This document shows, one piece after another, positions 58,260 to 64,000 of a stretch of 64,000 nt of DNA. Source of the stretch: Marinobacter xestospongiae (GTDB taxonomy: Bacteria; Pseudomonadota; Gammaproteobacteria; Pseudomonadales; Oleiphilaceae). The stretch covers positions 1 to 64,000 of the forward strand of contig NZ_JAKZAK010000015.1 in the NCBI RefSeq assembly GCF_023156385.1. The letters run 5' to 3'. The notes under the pieces were generated by a model. The model searched no databases. It had not been told where the DNA came from and saw nothing but the letters and a program-made list of their open reading frames with translations. A program made the translations under genes and the position numbers. Numbering within the stretch: position 1 is the first letter of the stretch; each line of letters opens with the position of its first letter.

Positions 58260-59572
58260 AGACGCCCTTGCTCATGATTCAAGCCAGCCCGCTGGCCACC
58301 AGTCTTCACCAACAGCTGATCGCCGCCGACTACGACGTTCGCCTGGTCAACGGCACCGCGCCGGAGCTGGACCCGGGTACACCGCCGCCAAGCCTGATCC
58401 TGCTGGACGCCGCCGTCAGCCCGGACATCGTGCCGGTGCTGCGCGACCTCGGCCTGCGCTACCCCGGCTGCCCGGTCATCACCCTGGTGGATGCGGGACA
58501 GAGCGCGCTGGCCGGCGAGGCCATGCACCATGGCGCCATGGATTACCTGCTCAAGCCCTTTACCGGTGAGCAACTGGTGGCCACGGTCAACCATGCCCTG
58601 AGCCTGAACCAGCCCATCCCCGACATGGTGGTGGCGTCACCGGCCAGCCAGCAGGTCCTGCTGCTGGCCAAGAAGGCTGCCCAAACCAACGCCTCAATCC
58701 TGATCGGTGGCGAGTCCGGCACCGGCAAGGAATGCCTGGCGCGGTATATCCACGATCAGTCGCCGCGAGCCAAGGGTCCCTACGTGGCGGTCAACTGCGC
58801 GGCCATTCCTGAAACCATGCTTGAGTCCACCCTGTTTGGCCATGCCCGGGGCGCCTTTACCGGTGCTCAGCAGAGCCAGACCGGCAAGTTCGAGCTGGCC
58901 AACGGCGGTACCCTGGTGCTGGATGAGATCTCCGAGATGCCGCTGGCCCTGCAGGCAAAACTGCTGCGGGTGTTGCAGGAACGGGAACTGGAGAAGCTGG
59001 GCTCAAACCAGAAGGTGAAACTCGATGTCCGGGTCATTGCCGCCAGCAACCGTGACCTGCGCGCCGAGGCCGCCGCCGGCCGCTTCCGCGAAGACCTGTT
59101 CTACCGCCTCGACGTGCTGCCACTGAGCTGGCCGGCCCTGCGCCAGCGTCAGGAAGACATCCTGCCACTGGCCCGTCACTTCCTCGCCAAGCACGCCCCG
59201 GAATCCGGCTTCGAACTGCATCCGGAGGCTGCCCGGGCGCTGCTGGCCCACGACTGGCCCGGCAACGTGCGGGAACTGGAAAATACCATCCAGCGCGCGC
59301 TGATCCTGGCCCGTGGCCTGGTAATCCAGAGCATCGACCTGATGCTGCCAGACACCGTGCCAGTGCCCGCCCCGGCACCGGCGGCGTCCAGCCTGCAGCA
59401 CTCCCGGCGCTCTGCCGAATTCCAGCACGTACTGGATACCCTGCGCCGCTTTAACGGCCATCGCAAGGACACCGCCGAGGCCCTCGGCGTCACCACCCGG
59501 GCACTGCGTTACAAACTCGCGGCAATGCGCGAGCAAGGCATCGACATCAATCAGGCTGCCGTCACCGGCTAA
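58256..59572 (+). CDS. lafK: Sigma54-dependent flagellar activator resembling LafK
   Basis: 438 residues. The N-terminal receiver-like domain has Asp51 and Lys100 but lacks the acidic pair near residue 8, so it may not be phosphorylated. The AAA+ domain has Walker A GESGTGKE (152-159), the sigma54-contacting GAFTGA (199-204) and Walker B LVLDE. A Fis-type helix-turn-helix ends the protein (HRKDTAEALGVTTRALRYKL). LafK is the master activator of lateral flagellar genes; FlrC or FleQ relatives are the alternatives. The start overlaps motY, and fliE follows after 12 bases. Confidence 0.75.
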   Translation: MKTPLLMIQASPLATSLHQQLIAADYDVRLVNGTAPELDPGTPPPSLILLDAAVSPDIVPVLRDLGLRYPGCPVITLVDAGQSALAGEAMHHGAMDYLLKPFTGEQLVATVNHALSLNQPIPDMVVASPASQQVLLLAKKAAQTNASILIGGESGTGKECLARYIHDQSPRAKGPYVAVNCAAIPETMLESTLFGHARGAFTGAQQSQTGKFELANGGTLVLDEISEMPLALQAKLLRVLQERELEKLGSNQKVKLDVRVIAASNRDLRAEAAAGRFREDLFYRLDVLPLSWPALRQRQEDILPLARHFLAKHAPESGFELHPEAARALLAHDWPGNVRELENTIQRALILARGLVIQSIDLMLPDTVPVPAPAPAASSLQHSRRSAEFQHVLDTLRRFNGHRKDTAEALGVTTRALRYKLAAMREQGIDINQAAVTG

Positions 59573-59584
59573 CAGGAGAACACC

Positions 59585-59908
59585 ATGGCTATTCAGGCAA
59601 TCAATACCCAGTCGGTACTGCTCGACACCATGACCCAGTTACGGGGTGATGCGGCCGTGGCACCGGCCCAGCGCAGTGCCGAACAGGACGTCAACTTCAC
59701 CCAGGTGATGCAGGCCGCCCTCAACACCATCGACGCCCAGCAGCATCACGCCGGACAGTTGCAGACCGCGGTGGAAACCGGCCAGAGCGACGACCTGGTG
59801 GGCGCCATGGTCGCCAGCCAGAAGGCCGGCCTGAGCTTCTCGGCACTGGTCCAGGTTCGAAACCGCCTGGTGTCCGGTTTCGATGAAATCATGCGGATGC
59901 CGGTGTAA
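59585..59908 (+). CDS. fliE: Flagellar hook-basal body complex protein FliE
   Basis: 107 residues, standard for the small adaptor between the MS ring and the rod. The C-terminal VASQKAGLSFSALVQVRNRL is the conserved family end. AGGAGA precedes the ATG. It is the first structural gene of the fliEFGHI run. Confidence 0.94.
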   Translation: MAIQAINTQSVLLDTMTQLRGDAAVAPAQRSAEQDVNFTQVMQAALNTIDAQQHHAGQLQTAVETGQSDDLVGAMVASQKAGLSFSALVQVRNRLVSGFDEIMRMPV

Positions 59909-59919
59909 GGGCCTGAGTC

Positions 59920-61680
59920 ATGTCTGAGCTGATCAACGCACTGCCCAGCACCGTCACCAATGGCCAGGGAGGCGGCGCCAGCGCCAGCCGTTCCCGGGCC
60001 CAGTCCCTGCTGCAGGGCTGGCGCCGCCTCTCCGGTGATTCCCGTTCGATCATCGTGGTCGCCCTGCTGGCGGCCCTGGTGGCCGCCGCCATCGTTATCA
60101 TCCTGTGGACCAACAGCGGCCAGTATGTCCCGCTATACGGCAACCAGGAGCGTTACGACAGCGCCTCCATCCTGGAGGTACTGGAAGCCGAAACCATCGA
60201 CTTTGAACTCGACAGCCGCAGCGGCAACATCCTGGTGCCCAAGGACCAGATTGCCAGCGCGCGGATGAAGTTGGCTGCTCGCGGCGTAACCGCCCAGATG
60301 CCGGCCGGTATCGAAGGCCTTAACGAACTGTCCGGCATCAGCACCAGCCAATTCATGGAGTCCACCCGCTACACCCACGCAGTGGAAGGGGAACTGGCCC
60401 GCACCATCATGACCCTGGAGCAGGTCCGCAATGCCCGGGTGCACCTGGCCATCCCTGAGCGCACGCTGTTTGTTGGCCGCGAGGAACAGACCCCCACCGC
60501 CTCGGTGGTGCTGGACCTCAGTGGCCACCTCGATGAAACCCAGGTGGAAGCCATCGTGAATCTGGTGGCTGCCGGCATTCCCGGCATGAAGCCGGGCTCG
60601 GTGTCGGTGGTCAACCAGGCCGGCGAGCTGTTGTCCGCCGGTATTGGCGAGGACAGCCCAGGCCGGGTCAGCACCCGCCAGATGGACTACATCTCCAAGC
60701 TGGAAGACAAGGTCGCCAACCGTGCCAGCGACATGCTGGAGCCGATGCTGGGCGCCGGCAACTTCCGCATCCGGGTCGCCGCCGACGTCGACTTCTCAGA
60801 GGTTGAGGAAACCCGCGAAGTCCTGGACGGCGAGCCGGTGCTGCTGTCGGAAAACTCGGTGCTGGACAACGCCGCCGGCCAGCTCGCGCTGGGCATTCCC
60901 GGCGCCCTCACCAACCAGCCACCGGTCCCACAACCGGATCAGGCCGATGAGGAAGGCCAGGATGCGGCCGCGGTCAATCGCCGGGAAGAGGTCAACCGCC
61001 GCTTCGAAACCGGACGTGCGGTCACCCACACCCGCCTGGATGAGGCTCGGGTCCGTCAGCTGTCGGTATCGGTACTGGTCAATGATGGCAATGCCCCCGA
61101 TGGCGGCTGGACCCAGGCCCAGCTCGACAAGATGAGCGCACTGGTACACACCGCCGCCGGACTCGATACCGAGCGCGGCGACGTCATAACCCTGCAGAGC
61201 GCGCCGTTCGTCGCCAAGCCGGCAGCCGCGCCCGTACCCCAGGCCACGCCCTGGTATCAGGACCTGACCCCATGGGAGACCCACATCCGTTACGCCCTCG
61301 GCAGCCTGATGCTGCTGCTGTTGATCCTGTTCGGCATTCGCCCGCTGGTGAAGCACCTGACCAACAGCGCCGCCGGCCAGCCCCAGAACCGTTTCGCCAG
61401 CAAGCGCAGTCAGGACACCGATGACAGTGACGACGACGAACGCACAGTCACCCGTACCGACACCAATGCAACAGCAAGCGCCAGTGCCGAGGCCTCCGCC
61501 AGCAAACAGGAAGCCGCCGAGACCAGCGCTGATGCCGCCTCCACCCTGAGCCTGCCACCACCGGGCTCGGAACTGGAGGTACAACTGGAACACCTGCGGT
61601 TGCTGGCCGATAAAGAAACCAACCGCGTTGCCGACGTCATCAAATCATGGGTAGAGGATCATGGACACACAAGTCGTTGA
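59920..61680 (+). CDS. fliF: Flagellar M-ring protein FliF
   Basis: 586 residues. A membrane helix near 45-65 and another near 455-475 bracket the large periplasmic ring-building domains (ring-building segments around MPAGIEGLNELSGISTSQF and ARVHLAIPERTLFVGREEQ). An Ala/Ser/Thr-rich low-complexity stretch precedes the C-terminal tail that binds FliG. The last 20 bases overlap fliG. Confidence 0.95.
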   Translation: MSELINALPSTVTNGQGGGASASRSRAQSLLQGWRRLSGDSRSIIVVALLAALVAAAIVIILWTNSGQYVPLYGNQERYDSASILEVLEAETIDFELDSRSGNILVPKDQIASARMKLAARGVTAQMPAGIEGLNELSGISTSQFMESTRYTHAVEGELARTIMTLEQVRNARVHLAIPERTLFVGREEQTPTASVVLDLSGHLDETQVEAIVNLVAAGIPGMKPGSVSVVNQAGELLSAGIGEDSPGRVSTRQMDYISKLEDKVANRASDMLEPMLGAGNFRIRVAADVDFSEVEETREVLDGEPVLLSENSVLDNAAGQLALGIPGALTNQPPVPQPDQADEEGQDAAAVNRREEVNRRFETGRAVTHTRLDEARVRQLSVSVLVNDGNAPDGGWTQAQLDKMSALVHTAAGLDTERGDVITLQSAPFVAKPAAAPVPQATPWYQDLTPWETHIRYALGSLMLLLLILFGIRPLVKHLTNSAAGQPQNRFASKRSQDTDDSDDDERTVTRTDTNATASASAEASASKQEAAETSADAASTLSLPPPGSELEVQLEHLRLLADKETNRVADVIKSWVEDHGHTSR

Positions 61681-62668
61681 AACCAACTCCCTCGACAAGG
61701 CCGCCATCCTGCTGCTGTCGATGGGTGAAGATGCTGCCGCCAAGGTTCTCAGTCGGTTGGGCCGGGATGAGGTCACCACCCTGTCCAATCGCATGGCCAA
61801 GCTCGCCGGCGTCTCCACCGACGCCGCCCGTGACGTGATCCAGGGCTTCTTTGACCATTTCCGCGACCAGAGTGGCATCAGCGCGGCCTCCCGCGACTAC
61901 CTGGAGCGCACCCTGGACATGGCCGTGGGCAAGCGCCTGGCCAAGGGCATGATCGACGACATCTACGGCGACGCCCTGAAAGACGAGCTGCAGAAGCTGC
62001 AATGGGTGCCGGCGGAAACCCTGGCCCGCTTCTTCGCCACCGAGCATCCCCAAATGCAGGCGGTATTGCTGGCCTTCCTGCCACCGGAGACCGCCTCCGG
62101 GGTACTGGCAGAGCTGCCGGACAACTGCCACGACGATCTGCTCTATCGGGTCGCCAACATGCACGAAGTCAGTGACCAGGTGCTGTCAGAGCTGCGCGAC
62201 GCCCTCGGCCGCTGTCTGCAGTTCGTCTCCGAGCGCAGCACTGCGCGGGTAGACGGAGTCAAGCAGGCCGCCGACATCCTCAATCGCTTCCGCGGTGATC
62301 GCGCCAGCCTGATGGACATGCTCAAGCTCCACAACGAAGAGCTGGCGCGTTCGGTGTCCGAGAACATGTACGACTTCATGACCCTGGGGCGCCAGTCCAC
62401 CGACGTGCTCCAGGTGCTGGTGCAGGAGATTCCCGAGGACATCCTCTCGCTCTCCCTCAAGGGCGCTGCGCCGGAGGTCCGGGATGCACTGATGGGCGCC
62501 CTGCCCCGACGGATGGCGCAGTCCATCCTCGACCGCACCCAGGCTCTGGGCCTGGTGCCGGTCAGTCAGGTGGAAGACGCCCGGCGGGAAGTCATGCGCC
62601 TGGTGCGGGAACTGCACGAACAGGAAGTGATCAACTACCAGATCTTCGAGGAAACGGTCGTAGACTGA
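61661..62668 (+). CDS. fliG: Flagellar motor switch protein FliG
   Basis: 335 residues, normal length. The start KAAILLLSMGEDAAAKVLSR is typical; the middle domain has the HPQMQAVLLAFLPPETASGVL (EHPQ) element, and the C-terminal domain holds the torque-generating charged helix (QEIPEDILSLSLKGAAPEVR). It couples the C-ring to FliF and the stators. Its ATG lies within the fliF end, suggesting coupled translation. Confidence 0.96.
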   Translation: MDTQVVETNSLDKAAILLLSMGEDAAAKVLSRLGRDEVTTLSNRMAKLAGVSTDAARDVIQGFFDHFRDQSGISAASRDYLERTLDMAVGKRLAKGMIDDIYGDALKDELQKLQWVPAETLARFFATEHPQMQAVLLAFLPPETASGVLAELPDNCHDDLLYRVANMHEVSDQVLSELRDALGRCLQFVSERSTARVDGVKQAADILNRFRGDRASLMDMLKLHNEELARSVSENMYDFMTLGRQSTDVLQVLVQEIPEDILSLSLKGAAPEVRDALMGALPRRMAQSILDRTQALGLVPVSQVEDARREVMRLVRELHEQEVINYQIFEETVVD

Positions 62669-62672
62669 CGCT

Positions 62673-63338
62673 ATGGACAAACTCAGGGGCAACTACCGCA
62701 GGCATCGCTTCCGCTCCCTGGCCGCACTGGAGGCCAGCGATCGCGGCGAGCAGGACCCATTCCAGCAGGGTTATGACGAAGGCTTCCGCCAGGGCCAGGA
62801 ACGCGGCCTGGAGCAGGGCCTGGCCGATGGCCGCAGTCAGGGCGAGGCCCAGGGCTACGAGGCCGGCTACCAGCAGGGCCTGGGCAAGGGCGAGGATGCC
62901 GGACGCCACACCTTCAACGCCGCGCTGGCACCGTTGCAGAGTATCCAGGGTAAGCTGGAGGAGCTGCGTCAGCAGGAGCTACGGGAACACACCGAACAGC
63001 TGTGCCAACTGGTGGAACAGGTGGCCCGGCGGGTGGTGCACGCCGAACTCAGCCTCAACCCCGACCAAATGCTGAAACTGGTGGAAGAGGCGCTGACCCG
63101 CATGGACACCCGCAAGGGCGACGTCACCGTGTACCTGTCGCCGGACGACTACCAGCGCCTGGCCCGTACTGGCACCAACCACATTGGTGATTACCCGGTC
63201 CAGCCCGACGACGCCCTGGCCATTGGCGACTGCCGCCTGGAGAGCGACCAGCAGCAACAGACCATTCGCAGCGAAGAGCGGCTGCAGGGCTGTGTGGACA
63301 AGGTGCGCGAGGAACTGACCCAGGAGTCGCCACAATGA
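62673..63338 (+). CDS. fliH: Flagellar assembly protein FliH
   Basis: 221 residues. A Gly-rich GxxxG-type helix repeat (QGYDEGFRQGQERGLEQGL and on, residues about 32-75) is the mark of FliH, followed by a helical region and a C-terminal domain that holds FliI. It regulates the export ATPase. It starts four bases after fliG, with a possible weak ribosome-binding site inside the fliG end. Confidence 0.92.
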   Translation: MDKLRGNYRRHRFRSLAALEASDRGEQDPFQQGYDEGFRQGQERGLEQGLADGRSQGEAQGYEAGYQQGLGKGEDAGRHTFNAALAPLQSIQGKLEELRQQELREHTEQLCQLVEQVARRVVHAELSLNPDQMLKLVEEALTRMDTRKGDVTVYLSPDDYQRLARTGTNHIGDYPVQPDDALAIGDCRLESDQQQQTIRSEERLQGCVDKVREELTQESPQ

Positions 63339-63357
63339 TCCGCACCGGAACCCGCGC

Positions 63358-64000
63358 ATGAACACCTTGCCCGAACAGCTGGCGCGCGCCGCCGAGCGCT
63401 TGCGGGAAGTGCCACGGGAGACCGTCACCGGCCGCCTGGTGCGGGTGACCGGACTTACCCTGGAAGTCGTCGGCTGTCGACTGGTGATTGGCCAACGCTG
63501 CCTGGTGGACACCCACCAGGGCGACCCGGTGCTGGCGGAAGTGGTCGGCTTTGACCGCGACACCGCCTTCCTGATGCCCTACCGCGCGGTCGGTGGCCTG
63601 TACGCCGGGGCCCGGGTCCAGCGCCTGGACGACGATCTGCAACTGCCGGTGGGCAACAACCTGCTTGGCCGCACCTTTGACGGCCTGATGCAGCCCCTCG
63701 ACGACGGTCCCGCCGTCAGTGGCGACCGCCTGCCGCTGCACGCGGCGCCCCCCAATCCGCTGAAACGGCGGCCGGTGCGGGAACCACTGGATGTCGGGGT
63801 CCGCGCCATCAACGCCCTGCTCACACCGGGCAAAGGCCAGCGTCTGGGGCTGTTTGCCGGCGCCGGTCTGGGCAAGAGTGTGCTGCTTGGCATGATTACC
63901 CGGTTTACCCAGGCCAGCGTGATTGTGGTGGGCCTGATCGGTGAACGCGGACGGGAAGTCCGGGAGTTTCTTGAAGACGCCCTGGGGCCGGAAGGCCTGG
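63358..64000 (+). CDS. fliI: Flagellum-specific ATP synthase FliI (partial, runs off the window)
   Basis: The first 214 residues of the flagellar export ATPase, open to the last base of the window. It begins MNTLPEQLARAAERLREVP, has an F1-like beta barrel (VTGRLVRVTGLTLEVVG), the PLDVGVRAINALLTPGKGQR strand and the Walker A loop GAGLGKSVLLG, then GLIGERGREVREFLEDAL. The start is 19 bases after the fliH stop. The remaining ~230 residues lie beyond the right edge. Confidence 0.95.
   Translation, partial: MNTLPEQLARAAERLREVPRETVTGRLVRVTGLTLEVVGCRLVIGQRCLVDTHQGDPVLAEVVGFDRDTAFLMPYRAVGGLYAGARVQRLDDDLQLPVGNNLLGRTFDGLMQPLDDGPAVSGDRLPLHAAPPNPLKRRPVREPLDVGVRAINALLTPGKGQRLGLFAGAGLGKSVLLGMITRFTQASVIVVGLIGERGREVREFLEDALGPEGL

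Overview
This window is high-GC chromosomal DNA of a gammaproteobacterium. Several gene neighbourhoods are ones I associate with Pseudomonas and its marine relatives: argA-argE, coaBC-dut-algC-argB, radC-rpmB-rpmG, dsbA-cytochrome c4-engB, coaD-ferredoxin and hemB-ppk. A rubredoxin/rubredoxin-reductase pair (rubA-rubB), a coniferyl-type aldehyde dehydrogenase and several lipid enzymes fit an aerobic, possibly alkane-oxidising marine lineage of the Alcanivorax type. That placement is an inference; no rRNA or other marker gene is present to settle it.

Layout. Bases 1-5 kb hold a MITE-like inverted repeat, a small membrane protein, an iron-uptake signalling pair (STN-type TonB receptor plus FecI-type sigma factor, each behind a Fur box) and glutaminase. 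Bases 5-11 kb carry an unusual P-loop/GNAT fusion, a PrkB-type kinase, a giant PilZ-DUF1631-GGDEF-EAL protein and a metallopeptidase lipoprotein. Bases 12-23 kb are housekeeping: arginine biosynthesis, AlgC, dUTPase, CoA biosynthesis, RadC, ribosomal proteins L28/L33. Bases 23-37 kb hold an EEP-fold enzyme, DsbA, cytochrome c4, EngB, an aldehyde dehydrogenase with its TetR regulator, CoaD, ferredoxin, a DUF945 protein, polyphosphate kinase, HemB, and a TetR/AidB-like pair. Bases 37-50 kb hold a PLP-dependent aspartate decarboxylase, a Pit phosphate transporter, a diguanylate cyclase, a flavodoxin, a 7TMR-GGDEF-EAL protein, TesB, RubB-RubA, Hpt and UbiC.

From 50.1 kb to the right edge is a flagellar cluster: a divergent PilZ gene, then fliM-fliN-fliP-fliQ-fliR-flhB-flhA, an intergenic region, then an OmpA/MotY-like gene, a sigma54 activator resembling LafK, and fliE-fliF-fliG-fliH-fliI (fliI cut by the window edge). 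This order, with motY and lafK-like genes between flhA and fliE and no fliO, is that of lateral (Laf-type) flagellar systems rather than the usual polar cluster.

The most striking element is a clear c-di-GMP-I (GEMM) riboswitch at 57124-57224, between flhA and the motY-lafK-fliEFGHI block. It has a 6-bp P1, a GAAA-capped P2 and the conserved GGACGCAAAGCCTCCGG core. It places the probable master regulator and the rotor/export genes of this flagellum under direct RNA-level c-di-GMP sensing. Together with two PilZ proteins, a diguanylate cyclase and two GGDEF-EAL proteins, the window is rich in c-di-GMP signalling.
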